Shown here in pieces: positions 50,500 to 64,000 of a stretch of 64,000 nucleotides of DNA (its first letter is position 1; every line of letters begins with the position of its first letter). Made by a program: the position numbers and the translations under genes. Source of the DNA: Chionis minor (lineage: Eukaryota; Chordata; Aves; Charadriiformes; Chionididae); the NCBI GenBank assembly GCA_013398295.1, contig VZSF01003231.1, positions 186,849 to 250,848 on the forward strand, in the 5' to 3' direction. Below the pieces are notes generated by a model that was not told the origin of the DNA, ran no database searches, and was given only the letters and a program-made list of their open reading frames with translations.

Positions 50500-51660
50500 C
50501 CCCAGTGTCCTCAACTTATCAAAAACAATCAAGAGCTGTCCCGCTCCAAGGACTCAGTACCTTTGGATGCCACCTGTCCGGTCCCATTTAACTGTATGGG
50601 CTGAGTTCTCTTGAGTAATTCCCAACTCAATCCTTGCCCACTGCTGGCAATTCATCTTCTTCCTCAAGCCTTTCATTAAGGATAGACACCTGGGAGATTT
50701 TGCTGGTGAAGACAAAGCCAAAGGCGGCACTGAGCACCTCAGACTTCATCTGGCTCTGCTGTCACTAAATTGCCTGCCCCACTCAGCGATGGGCCCACAC
50801 TTTACTTGTTCAGCCTTTCACTACCAAAGTAGCAGTAGAAGGCTTTCTTCCTGCCTTTACAAATCTCAACTCAAGCTGAGCTCTAGCTTTCCCAACACCA
50901 CCCAGATCCACCTAAGCAATGTTTCTAAATTCCTCCTTCGCAGCTTATCTATGCTTCCACCTCCTGTATGTGGGGTTTTTTTGCATTGGAGCTCCATCAT
51001 GAACTCCCTGCTTACCCAAGTCAGTCTCCTGAGAAGTCTACTTCATTTCCTAAGCACTGAGATAGACTGTTCTTGTGCTTGGAGGATGCTGTTCTTAAAG
51101 GACTGCCAGCTTTCCTTTGCCTTTTAAAGCTGCTTCTCATGAGTTCCCCACCTACCAGTTTCTTGAATATTCTCAGTTCAAGGTCTGTACTCTGTTACTT
51201 TTTTCCCTCCTCAGTCTACTCATGACCTTGAAGTCAACTATTTTCACGGCTGTTGTAGGCAATTATTGTAATAATCTAGCTGGCCCTTCCAGCCCCTGTA
51301 TCAAGAAATTTTCCCTGACACCCTCCATAAGTCTTTGGAACCACTTACATCCCACCATGTTGCCCTTCCAGCAGATGCCAGGAAAGTTACAGTCCCCCAT
51401 GAAAACCAGGGTCTGTGATTCAGAAATTCATCAGGTGTTTAAAGGCGGCTTTGCTCACTTCTTCACCCTGATCAGATGGTCTACAAAAAAGGCCCAATAC
51501 AATGCCACAGCTTCTGGCCTCACCTCTAATTCTGAACCACAGGCTCTCAACTACACTGTCATCTATCCCAGAAAAGACCTCTATCTGAGACACTCCTTCA
51601 TATAAAGGGAAACCTCACCCCTCTGTCTTTTGAGTCCATCTTTCCTGAAGTGAAATCCAT
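50500..51660 (-). repeat. Old CR1 LINE fragment (endonuclease and linker)
   Basis: The reverse complement of 51,290-51,640 reads, in broken frames, like the CR1 endonuclease: a VRI-like segment, a CxRPSDQGEEV motif, and a GDFN-like block just before an xICW equivalent at about 51,360-51,390. The stretch 50,540-51,280 matches the following linker less clearly. Plus-strand open frames at 50,789-51,605 are antisense shadows of this relic. Stops and indels show it is dead. Confidence 0.65.
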
Positions 51661-54600
51661 CATAAACCTCCAGTATTAATTCTATTTTAACAATTTTTAA
51701 ATACTAAGTAAATTTTAATTTTAGAGAGCAAGCTAGAATAGGATTTCCCAAACTTAGTTTGCTTCATTTCCCATTAACTCGCAAAGAAAAATTATCTATC
51801 TTGGTGCTGAGCGGAAAAAAATTAAAAATAGCAGCAGCAACTGTCATTTCCATGCTGCAGCCTTATACATAAGGTTTGCCCTAACTTTAACTTTCCCTCT
51901 CATGCAGAAGTCACAACTACTCCTCCTCCATATTCTGGAGTGAGCCTTAAACCACCAGAGGTGCTTAGCATCTATTCAGGTACCAAAGCTATTCTAGATG
52001 TGGTCTGGAGCAGAAGCAAGAGCCATGGTTGAGCTTATTTTTAGTTTTAATACATTAATTTGAAAGAGAGTGTATGTTAGTAAAGATAAGCTTTCCACAC
52101 TTGGGGGAAAGCCCAAGCTACAATGTTCTTCTCCAGAATCTCAAAGATGAGAAGTCTTATGTTTAGTTGTCCTGGTTTGAGGACAATTTTTAAGTTTCCA
52201 ATTTCTTGAGGTTTCCAGTTTGGGGTTTTCAATATTTAAAAAACTGTTTTAAACTGAAAAGTGGTTTTCCCCCCCATTTTGAGCACACAAAATAGCGTAA
52301 CACTGTCTTGTCCATGCAATTTAGTAGGTAAAAGGTGTTACTGAATGAAACCAACACCTTTGGTAACCTCGTCTCGGCTCATTGATAGGTTTGTCTGTGC
52401 AGTATTTCACAGATATCTACATTAACCCTAAGAATCTGCCATTCCATGTCCTTTCCATCATATGGTATCCTCCTCTTCTCAAAAAGCACTGAGGCTCACA
52501 AACATCCCTTTCACTTCTTTCAGATCTTTAATGGTAACTTTTTGTGCTATTCTCTAGGGAAGAGATGATAAATTTGAAAAGGAAATGCCACTTGCATTTT
52601 CTACCCTGAGTTCTTTGCCTACTTCTTCCATTAGACAACAGTATTATGAAGAGAAGATACCTGCCCCTCCACCCCCCAAAGAGATTTTGTGGCATTTACA
52701 GAAATACGTCTTTTTGCTCTCTAGATTTTTTTTGCTCAATCAAGAGACATTTTTTGCTGAGATTATGCTCTTATCAAAGCAAAATTCTAGGGCAATCTTA
52801 TAATAGGGCAAGTTCTATAGGTGCAAGTTGGTATTATTTTCTTGTCCTCAATTTTTAATTATTTCAACATTATAATACAGCGAGACCATGTTTCCTGACA
52901 TTTTATTTATCAGTTCTCCTCACTTCTGACTCTTTCCCTACCAACCTGACGGATGGTCTACGAAACCCTAAATCAATGCTCTTTCCCACTTCTATTTCAA
53001 TTTAGCTATTAAAAAAAATATATATATTCCAGTCTGTATATTGATATGGGTTTCAGTGGACTTCTCCGTTTCTCCTCACTCATTGAGTTTCCACATTCAA
53101 ATTTGGAGAGAAAGAAAGGCTTTCCATCGCTAGGATTATACAGACATTCTTTGGACAATAAGATCCTGTCTCTTAAGAAAACTGCCATTTTGCTCTGCCA
53201 AACATCTGAAACTGCATTCCTTTCAGAGATCTGTATAGCATAGCATTAAGGATTAAATTTCAATCCAAACTGCTTAAAAAAAGACAGCCGGCAAGATTCA
53301 TACCTCAAACACCTATAAGTTTTACTGATCACTGTAGCAGAGGTCAGAGGAACAGGAGGGCTGCCTCTATACAAGTTGCACGGTAATTTAGTTAACCCGA
53401 GAGGCAAAACATACACGACGAAATAAAGGAATCTGGGCCCAAGCAAGACTTCTGTTACTACTAATAGATGACGAGGAAACGGCAGCTAGGTCTTCATGAA
53501 AATAGCATTTCTAAATATGAAATTTTAGTTTTGAAGCTAAATTGAGAAATTGAGTTTGTGGACTTATTTCAGGCAGTTTCTGCAGCATCCAAAAACTCAT
53601 GACCAGAACAGTATATTTTCTCTTATATCTCAAAAAGGAGGAAAAAAGTCTAAGCATCACATAAGTTCCAGGAAGATTAAAAAAAAGCTATTCTAACAAA
53701 AGTTGTCCCTACCAATAAGGCTATCTAACACATCCCACTTTTAGATCTTGCACACATACGTGCGCTTTTGGCACGAAAAAGAAGATATCACGTAGAATTT
53801 AATTTCACTGTGAAAGTTTGCCCAAACATGGCAAATGAATTCTTCTTGGAAAAAGGGGATGGATAACAGTGTCTTGATCTTACCAAGTCTATTGTCCCAA
53901 ACACTGGTAACGGGATAAGAAAAGCACAGAGTGAAGAGCTGACGGCCAGGGAGCACATAGACTAAAGAGACTAGGAAAAGGCAGACAGATACAGGCTGCA
54001 AAGAGACTGGAAGAGAGAAGTGGGATAAGGCACCTGGACTCAGAAGTTAGTATTAAAACCAATATAACAAATAAGCAAATGAATTTGTTAAACCTAAAAT
54101 TTTACCAGAACCCCATTTTACTGAAAGCAGAGGAACAGTAAGAATTCAGAAATAGCTGCAGACCCACTAAAAACCACAGATGAGTCTCATTTCACAGCAT
54201 TCTGGTATGCATGGGGGATGAAGGCAACAGGTTACTAGCTATACCATCTCAAATACTAGAAGCTGACAGCTGTGTGAAAACCGCGTGGGTATCCATATGG
54301 TGTTATATGATGAATTTCGTATTCGAGAAGTCTAGAAAATTATGTGCAAAAAAGTTTATCACAGTGTATATAAGCCAGGCAGTATTTGAGGGGAAAAGGT
54401 AGCATTCTTTTATTAGAACTACTGGAGCACGCAAGAGAAACTGAAGCCCTTCTCCAGGTCCAAAATAGAAACAGCAATCTCCAAAGCTGAATTTAACTGA
54501 GAACAAGTATATTCTGTGTTGAAAAAGACTCAATACATCTACAGAAAGCCTCGTGTATTTCCTAAGGTAGAGTCCATTTCATCTAGCTTTAGCCAGCTAA

Positions 54601-57600
54601 GAGTTATATATCCAATATGTGCTGTCAAGGCTTTCGCCACAGCTAGTAAAAGCAGAGGAGTGAAGAATAGATTCAGCCAGAAGGTTACCTATTTTAACCA
54701 TTTCCAGATAGTATGAATTGCTTTTTGCATGTTGGAGTCTCTCAATTTATATAAACTAGAGATTGGTTACATGAGGTCTACACGTTGAAACAGTGGATGA
54801 GATTAATTCCACCCAAGTTACTTGACTTTGCAACCCCTCTGTCTCTGTTTTATTTTTTTTTGCATGCACAAACTTATATGCATGTACATGTTTTTAAGGT
54901 ACATTTACATAAGGTAAATAGTGATCAACACTAGTAACCTCAGAAATATTACCTTGTCTCTATCAGTATTATTTGAGTTCCACTGCTACATTATTATCAT
55001 TACAGTCCATTGCATTGTGTTTGTAATACACATGCTAGAAATACAAATAAAGTATTCCCAAGCGTGCTACTGAAGTAAGAACATCTCCATTGCCAACGTA
55101 ACTGTGCAGTGTCAATTCTCACATCCCACAAAGCAATCTGGCATAGCTAGCAGCAAGATCAGAATTTCTGAAGCTCATCCTTCTTTAACCTGCACGTTAG
55201 AGAAAAATGTACGTGTTCTCTGGTGAGTGTATTCATGAAATTATAAATATCTCTGCTACAAGCTTCGTGTTTCCTTTCCTTCGTATAATTGAAGGTACTA
55301 CCTGCAATCAATAAAGCTTTAAATAACTTGCAAAGAAGGCCCCATCATAAGGAAAGTAGTGCCTTTCCTTACATTAAGTTTCCAGGAGCATGTTTCAGGT
55401 AAGATCCTTGGGTAAAAGCACAAAGATTTATTTACATGAGGGGCTGTCATAAGAAAAATACAGATTTAGAAAACATGATATATATTTATGTCCTAGGGCT
55501 GTATTTCTCTCAGTTCCAAGGCACTATAAAGATTCATTGAAATGGAACTGAAAGAAAAAGTAATTGGAAAAGCTTTAGGAGTCTTTGTGGAATAAAGGTT
55601 TCAAATCTTGCTTAGTAAAATTTCTCTTTAATATTTAAGATGACTGCTAGTTCATATTTGATTATGTGGATACAAAATATTTAAGATTATTGCAAAAATC
55701 CAAAAGCTAAAACCATACAAGTAAGCCTGGAGCGTCACTGCAGTACTTGGTCTAAAGTAGATGCACGTATGAAAAACAAAGCCTCTTCGGAGGAAGGTTG
55801 CCTTCTGTCCTTTGTAAACTGATATAGTAGCAAGCCTTCTGCTGGTACAGAGTGTAAACAATAGCTCTAACAACAGTTTGTTGACTAGCGTTTGTGTTCA
55901 AATGTACTAAATCTGACTTGGTTTCATTATAACACAATTCTGGATGTGAAAACTATTTTTTTTTTTTCAAAAAAATACAATAGAACATTACATACAATAT
56001 TAAATCTTACAATATAAGATTATATAGCCAAAATTCTGTGTGTGACGAGTAATAAAAAAACGTTAACAGGTGAATCATTAATAACTTTAAACGCAAGTAA
56101 AATCCTCACTGGGAAAAAAAAAAGAATTAATCTCCTCACATAGGTTTCACTCAGGTAGTACAGTGTAAACAGTCAACTACCACCACCTGTTCAAAAAAGT
56201 GGCCTCGCAAAGCGTCAATCATTAACATACACTAACCTAAAAATCAAGAGGGGAAAAAAAACCTACCAAAACCCCTCAATCCATGGAAAAAAGATCCCTG
56301 GATCTAATTATTCCTTTATTTTTTTCTTTCCACAGATTTATTCTTTGCAAGAATAAACTATGCCCTCATAATTTGATTCCTAGCCAGATATTTTCAGAAA
56401 ATGGTTCTCCCATTGAAAAATTCTGGGACTTGTCGTTTGCTGTAGAACTGCCTTCCTTCATGTAAACATGTTTAGGGAAAAAGCACAAGATGTTTTAGCA
56501 ATAAGGATAATTTTTCAGAAAGTTCCTGAAACACAATCTTCAGATGAAGAGATGAGTGAAAGCTGAGAAAACATAATCACAAGACTTCATTTGCAAAGTT
56601 TTTTTATTCAGATTTTTGTTAAAGATGTATAGACTCCTGCTGAATACTTTGATAAAACAACAGAATCATTGTCATTTGTATTTCATACTGAGGCACAAGC
56701 GGTCAGTTCTCATATTCATAAAAAGAACCAGCTAGTACATACAAAAGTCTGCTAAGAGGCAACAGAAGGAATGGGCTAGTATTAGTCTCTAAAACTGATC
56801 AGAAAAGACCACTTGCTGTGTAGTTCATTAACTAAACAAATGTGTGTGTGTCTATGCACTTGTGCATGGCTCTACACGTACACAAGTGAATTGAAAGGGT
56901 GTTGGTCAAGCAACAGAAGCTAATCTTCAGTAATATAAATTTAAAACTATCGGTTTCACTGAGAACCATAGTGAATAGAAAGTGAGAAATACTACAGAAA
57001 GGCTGATCTCCCTTGATTTGCTTCTCTGATTCAGATGTCATCTGAGAGATCTGGTTTGCAGTCTCTATTTTATGTGATCTGGGGAATCTAGGTGACGGGG
57101 GCACTACATCCTAGAATTTCTAAAGAGAAATAGCACACCTCCCCCCCTTTGTAAAACAAAAACAAAAAACTTGCTTGTGTCTGAAACAGATGTTATATGG
57201 CCTCTCTTAAGCTTTCCTAAAAGTCACTAGTGAAGTTCCTACTGATTCTTTTTTGCTCCCCAAATAGTTTCAGTTCCTTAGCACTACAGCAACATTTATA
57301 GCAGTGGAAGCAGGAGAGACTTACAAAAATTAGAGCAGGTTCAGAATCCAGGCTGCAATTCCTCCTACCTTGCATACATTTCTTAACACTATTCTTCTCT
57401 AGCTGATGCTCTGATGGGGGGGAAAAAGGTGAGCACCACTTGGATGAATTGTTCACACAGTTACAGGAAGTTTGATCCTGTAGAAGCAGCAGCTAGTCAG
57501 CTTTACTCTGCAGATGGCATTGCCTGCAACATATTTCTGTGTATAAACATGGCATTACTCCATCTCTGTTGGAAATGTTAATTGATTTCAAGAAGATAGC

Positions 57601-60600
57601 TTGCCTCCTGGTCAAGATGTGTACTGTCAAAAGAAGAGGTAGGTGTAACCAGCCAACCAAGTTTTTTGGGTTCTGTAGAATTTCATCTTTCCAGAGCTCT
57701 GTGCATGATTACACTCATAAATGCAATCTACATTTACATACCTGAAAACCTCACAATTAAAAAAAGCGTCTATACAGCCAAACAGAAAATTGATAATGAT
57801 GGTAACCTGGTTCAGACGAGGTTAAGTCTAAGAAAACCACTTCATAATTAATTTTCAGCACACTGGAATCTGTGGTAATCTTCTGTTATGAGAACTGTAC
57901 ATAAAATATGCTTCATAACACACATTTGGGAAGGAGTTCTCAATATTCTACAGACTGTTTGTGGACTGAAAGGGTAGGAGATATATAGCAGCAACCAAAC
58001 TAAACTGTCTCTCTCAAAGCACTGCATGGTCAACTGATACTTAGCTGTTCAGGAAGGCGGCACAATTCACAATTCTATACTAAGAACTGAAAACATGGTA
58101 GCAGCAAACTTTTCAGAGAAGGCAGGCACTTGTGCACCTTGTTTCTGCTACAGAAGCACATAGCAGATCAGGGTAAGTACGAATAGCGTATTGGGGGAGG
58201 CACTGAGAGAGTATGCACACAACCATGCACAAGCACAGGATGAAACTGCCTAACAAGGTTTCAAAAATAATTTTTACTGGTAACAGAGAAAACTGTTCCC
58301 AGGATGGTGCTCCAACAGTAAAATTGAGGAAAGCATTTTGGCAAGCTCAGAAGGCTGTGGCACAGCTGACTCACAAGCAGACCCTGCAGCCTAGCATCAA
58401 CAGAACGGCAAGAAGGTTGCACCAGCCTTTCTCCTGTTAGCCCATCAGGGAAACAGATTACAGACATACTTTTCACACATAAATTCCAAACAAGGAACAT
58501 CACTTAACAGACTCATGGAAGTTGAAGTAAGCAAGACTGAGGCTACAGACCATCCCACAGCAATGGACAACTTCTAAACACAAAATACACGCAATAGATA
58601 TAAGAACTAGTTTGTCATCACCACCAAGAGGAACTCCAGAAATGTAGCAGGGACCTTTGTCTTCCACCCTGCACACTGGAGACACTGCACAAACCAGTTA
58701 CTGCCCAGGTGGGCATACACACACTTTTGTACTGCTAAGGGTGTGGGTATGAGGGTACAAGGGAATGAAATCACGAAAGAACAGGTGTCGGTGGGTGCAA
58801 TCATTCCACTTCAAGATCCTGTAAATACTCTCCTTCTATAAGATTCACACCAAATTTTGTTATACTAATGTTTCTATGCTGCAGTACTCTACAGAAATTA
58901 GTATTCACATGGAGGAAGAAACAGAAGATTTTTTATTGAAGTCTTTAAGGCGCAAGAACTATAAACCAGAGAGCAATGTTGATATCTGTTTCCAGCAAAG
59001 TTACCTGTGCTGTTCAGTAAAAACTCCTCACCTTGCTACACATCTAGAAAAATGAAAATAGAATTCCATCAAGTGGGTGATCTTTTCATAATGCACAAAG
59101 TTAAGCAATTATGTTGTGTTAGGATTTAAAAGGGCCTTGCATGAAGCAATCTAATTTAAGCAGTCTAATTTAGCAATCTAAGATAAAATAATTCAGGGAT
59201 AATATAATAAAAGTGCAAATAAATCCAGAGGGTGTTTTGGTGTTCCTATTAAACTAAAAGAAGCTCACACAGATACCCTTTACAACAGGAAAAGCTAGCA
59301 TGCAATTGCACTATTCTTTCTCAAAAGCAAGCAGCAGACTCATTGAACTTTATTGTCCAGATACAGCTAAATATAGCAAAACATAAGTATGTGTCCTGGA
59401 GAGCTTCAGAATTGTAATGTATGAATAAGGGACAGACAGCACAAAGAATGCTCCCAGTTCTGTGCAAACCTGTAACAACTGCTATCAGTTGAAACACTGC
59501 ACACTATGCAGTCTTAATAAAACAGCCTCTGTTCTAGAGCTCAGTCTGGCCTCCCACTGTATCCAAAATTTCTTGATCACCTTAATCTGATGCCAGGCTT
59601 GTCTAGTCCCTTAGGCTTTCAGCTGAGATCAAACATGTTAGTGACATTAAGTGCAATTCTTAAATTCTTTGTATGAAATGTTACACATTTGTACACATTT
59701 CAAGTAGCTATAATGTTATTAATGGAAATTGTTTTCCTTTTTTCCCCCCGTTAATTGTAATCCAGGCTTTGAATGAGAGGTAAATACTGCTATACTTGAG
59801 AAAAAGCTATATATTCCTGGAATTTTTATTCAAAAAGAACAGAAAATTTTCTAGATTTTTAGGAGGGTATTCCACCGATTAGGAGTTACACAGAACTGAG
59901 TAATCGCAGAAAACTCAAGTACTTTAACCAGGACATTCAAAAGGACAATTTAGTATTTAAAACAACACAGTAATCCTTACTGATGAAAAAATAGATGTGC
60001 CAAGAAGAGCCTAGAGCTTTCAGATAAAGTGAAGTGCTGGGGAAGTTTTCACTATTGTTGTCAATGTTTCATCTACACTGTTAAGTGTTCCTTTTCCAGG
60101 ACTTCTGCCTGAAAAAAGGCTTTAAATCCATGAAGACAATTGAGAAAATAATTTAATTAGCATATTCAAGACACTTGAATGTGTAGTAACATTTTTAGAT
60201 CAACTTGGCTTGTACAAACAATTTTGAAAGCCAGCTAGATGATCCAGATCCATTTTTACTGTGGTATATTTAATAATCTACATTAATGATCTTCTCAAAA
60301 CCAGAACTGTAGTCTATTTTACTGACCTTTATCTAAAATACATGGAGTGCCCAGAGATCAGTGATTAACCTAGTGCTCTTAGATCTGCTCAGAAGTCATA
60401 CAACAACTTAAGAAGTCCACAAGAATCCCTTGCAGGAAAACAATTAGCCGAAAATTTAGAAATACAATTTTCTTTGCATCATTTATGCTACACAGTAATT
60501 TGCAATTTGATGACAAGACTAGACCGTAATCCAATATTCAAGCAAGTCCGTACTACTACAGATGTAGTCCTATAATTAGCCATATGCTGTTCCTTGTCCT

Positions 60601-63600
60601 ATGTATTAATTCACATTAACTGTAAATTCCCTAGCCTGCACCACTACTTTTCTAATGATCCAAGACCCCACATCAGGTCTCAAACCATCATTGATTTCAA
60701 TTTCTTCTGCTGCTTCTTCCAAGAAATACTGTAGTGAAGTTCTTAAACTTTAATTTTCAGCATAACATTTCTCACTTTTTGCAAGAAAGAATAATTTGTA
60801 TGGACAGTCTTGCTTTGTGTGCTCATCATGTCTACACTTAAAAGTAAGATTTGACTTACAAATGCATTAGAATAAGATATAGCACTACAAGCTGTTTGCA
60901 ATTAAGAGCCATTGGGGCAGCCACAGAACACACTGTTGCAGGTCTCAATATGATTCCTGCATTAATACAAGTGTAACGATACATAATCCGTTTGCAGATG
61001 GGAATATGCAGCAACTACTAAGGAACGTGTATGTTTATTGGCAATACTCCGAAGAAAAGTGTTATTTGCAGCCTAAGCAGTACTTGCGCTTAGCCAAACC
61101 AGCACCTCATCGCAGGAATTCATGCAACATATTATGTAAAAGACCATCAGAAAGACATGCAGTTTCTTTAAGAAACAAAAGAAAAAGTGCCACAGATGTC
61201 TGGTTAGTCTAGAGCCATTAGTGTGACAAACTGGAAGAAACCGCGTGACTAAAAGAAATACTGATCTGAAATACTGTGACTGTAACAAGTTACTTATCTT
61301 TGACTTAATTTAAATAGAAAACCATCAGTAATACATTTCACATATCCTTCCCAAGGTAAGATGAACCACTCTTAACTATTTTTAACACAGGCTCTTATGC
61401 CTCTTCATTTACTTGCATTACCGGAGCATAAGAGTGATCACCTATTTTTCCTCCCTCCCCCTTCTTGTTTTGAAGACCTTCTGAAGCATGAGGTCTCTGC
61501 ATCGTGGCTTTGAGCTGCATGAAATTCCATTACCCAATGTTACCATGGCCAAGCCAACTTAAGCCATCCCAATTTGTGGCACTGATAGCAAGACCCTCAC
61601 ACTGTACTGCTTTAAATTCAACACACCTGAAAAAATATTTTATTACCCCTTTCCACAACAACTTGGTTTCACCCCTCTGAAAGCTCTCTCATCTTTTCCC
61701 TGCACCCTCCATTTCTAAATTAGTCTTTGGGAAGAATGGAGGGAGGGAATGCCAATTTTGAATACTGAATAATGCCCCCACATCTGAGCAGCGTTCATAA
61801 CATGACAAGTACAAAGAAGGAGATAAGAGAATAGAGTGTCACACAAGGGACCTTTTATAGAGCATTCTGGATTGTCACAAAAGACTCAAAGGGAAACAAC
61901 ACAACTGCAGACATCAGAGCAGCACTGTTCCATTGATACAGCTACAGACAGACTGACCAATGTGAATAATGAAAAATGTTACATTTAATGCATTTACTTT
62001 CATGCCTGCTTTGTACAACCTGCCCAGATCCTCTTAAAGATATCATTGCGTGTGACTGAAAAAAGATAGCACGAGTTCATATTAAAAAAAAATATCCTTG
62101 CAATACAGTATACTTAAGAAATCTATAAGCAGAAGTAACAGACAGAAGACAACATAATACAACAAAAGCAATTAAAAGGAGATGTGGGACTACCTTACTT
62201 TATCCTTTCGTCCTACATAGTCTTAAAAGTGAGAAAAACAAATGTTTACTTCAAATAATCCCAGGACTCAGGCTCCTAGGAAACTTGGACAAGACAAAAC
62301 AAAGATTTTTTTTTTTCAACTACAGCAGGTTAAGTCATTTTAGAGTTGCATAGCTTCCTCAAAATTAGTTCTTGAATGGTTTTTATTATGGGATACCTTC
62401 TGGAACAACTATTTTTTAAAAAACACTGCAGAAGGATGAGACTTTGGAATAAGACTTCAAGGAAAACAAATGAAAGGTAGTAATCTTGTAATACAGAGAA
62501 TATTATAGCCCACCTTTGGGGTGGGAGGGGAGGAAAGACCAGTCAGCTGTCTTCTCAACCTGTGGGATCTCAGTGACTTTATTTCTACCCTCCATTCTGC
62601 ACAACTATCTGATGTTTGGAGCAGTAACAGTAGATATATTAATCTTCCACTTAGTTTAATATAAATCAGGACTTCATTGACATCAATGACATTTAAAACA
62701 TATTAATGTAATACTAATCTGATTGTTTCCCCCTGCCACACGGAACTGAGAAGTCTATGGAAGAGGCTCAGGTTCAGGTACTGACAAATGCCACGATGCA
62801 TCAACAAAAAATGAAAGCTTTCGAAACTTTCAATACCACATTGGCATCTACCCTGCATAGCAAGAAGTTATAGATGCTCACTGTATGTCATTTATACACC
62901 CATATAGAAAAGTGATAACTGAAGTGAATTAGCACTAATCAAGCTCACCTCTCGGTGCTGCATGCAAGGGAGCACCATGAAGGCAGAGTATGGAAGCACA
63001 TGAAAGAAATACTACATACCTAGTACTTCAAACCAGAATTCTGGAAGGAATTCAAAAGGCTATTCATTGCCTAATGGTGAAGTTGAAGCAAATGGTTACT
63101 AAAGAGTTAATATGATTTTCAGCACTACAGCTTGCCTAATAGCTTTATATTCCTCACATAATACTCAAGACATCTCAACTCCGACTACTGCAAACATTTA
63201 CTGCTGGCACACTGTACTTCAAAAGCTCAATACAGGTCTCATGTTCACTATATGTATTTCTCACAAGTTTTGGCACAAAACCACATTGCTGAGTTGGTGT
63301 TTTAGCCTGAGGAACAGCAGCATTAACTGCAATAAACCTCCATAGGTAAGCTGCCACTACTGAAAGAAAATGGTATGTTGCACAGAGATTTTCCCTTGGC
63401 CATGATTAAAACCAAAAAAATCTTGCCAGAGACAAAACACATTTGATTAATAGTGAAAATTAGCAATGCTGCTTTTATTTACATACAAAAACCAAAGAAA
63501 AAGATCAGCAAAAAATTGGAGGATGTAACCAAATAGAGACAGCAACAAGAAAGCAGTAGTAACCATGACAGAGTACACGACATCTTAGACGTAGATCAGT

Positions 63601-64000
63601 AGGATTTGGCACTGTACTTTTTATCTGGTTTTAGGTGAATGATATGTAAACTGATGGTATATAAAAAAATGTGTAAGGACAGAATACTTTAAAGTATTAA
63701 GTGATACTTCTGCATACTATGTAAACAGTACACACAGGCAAGAAGACGACTTAAAAGACAGATGGCTTTAGGCACAGGATAAGATAATAAAAAAATACAC
63801 TGCTGGCATAGTCTGTGCTAGAATATTCTGGTGCTAATGACTTTCCAGTAGCACTATACCAATTAGAGACTGAGTACCGTGAGGAGTATCGCAACATGCC
63901 TGCACTGTTCTTAATCTGTTGTTTATCCCTAACAAAGCCACTTTTAAAATACAGAGCTAGCTGAACTCATCTGACTCAAAATGACCATTCTTGTGTGTAT

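Larger units (their letters stand above)
41235..64000 (-). other. Intron upstream of exon 4 (partial)
   Basis: 22.8 kb without any coding exon I can support. I looked on the minus strand for exon 3 (GAYGVVLKCRHK, 35 bases) and exon 2 (MKIPNIGNVMNKFEIL) and found neither. Contents: CR1 copy with N gap (42,376-43,630), a possible CR1 tail near 48.1 kb, GGT/GTTT repeats at 49.53 kb, an old CR1 fragment at 50.5-51.7 kb and short CA/TG tracts near 50,271 and 56,840. 52,000-64,000 is plain AT-rich intron. Confidence 0.7.

Noticed and set aside
50789..51605. Plus-strand frames of 112 and 162 codons as a possible gene
   Set aside because: The minus strand reads as a decayed CR1 endonuclease, which explains the open stretches.
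57170..57200. CTTGTGTCTG near 57,174, like the reverse complement of the end of CDKL5 exon 3
   Set aside because: The rest does not encode GAYGVVLKCRHK and no GT donor follows in the gene direction.
60575..60600. CCATATGCTG word resembling the GAYG part of exon 3 on the minus strand
   Set aside because: The frame hits a stop two codons later and no splice sites fit.

Overview
This is vertebrate nuclear DNA: AT-rich, mostly intron, with short exons bounded by GT-AG splice sites and several CR1 LINE fragments. CR1 type and density, and the compact introns, point to a bird; a turtle or crocodilian cannot be excluded. The one gene I can support is CDKL5 (cyclin-dependent kinase-like 5), read on the minus strand. 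Eleven consecutive coding exons lie here, equivalent to human coding exons 4 to 14 (exon 2 holding the start codon), running from 41,234 down to 5,274. The first coding exons (2 and 3) are not found and should lie beyond base 64,000. The exons after 14, including the lysine-rich C-terminal part, should lie before base 1.

Layout in transcription order, high to low coordinates. 64,000-41,235 is the intron upstream of exon 4, with CR1 copies, a 214-base assembly gap and no coding exon seen. Exons 4-10 (41,234-18,047) encode most of the kinase domain: the ATP-binding lysine, the catalytic HRD motif split over exons 6 and 7, DFG split over exons 7 and 8, and the TEY activation loop in exon 8. Exon 11 (14,243-14,083) finishes the domain and carries a three-codon insertion relative to human. 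The giant exon 12 (12,035 to about 11,009) and exons 13-14 (7,573-7,468; 5,397-5,274) encode the serine-rich, probably disordered tail. Exon lengths match human to the base except exons 11 and 12, and no stop or frameshift breaks the frame, so the gene looks intact.

Introns carry CR1 copies of different ages: two fairly complete 3' pieces (37,691-38,606 plus; 42,376-43,630 minus), a short 3' piece (30,250-30,540 minus), two old internal fragments (15,240-16,200 plus; 50,500-51,660 minus) and two faint 3' tails. A GC- and CpG-rich block at 31,100-31,655 stands out from its surroundings and is unexplained. I see no second protein-coding gene, structural RNA, CRISPR array or new biological system. 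The most interesting signals are inverted CR1 pairs flanking kinase exons, a hairpin just past the exon 14 donor, and the CpG-rich block.
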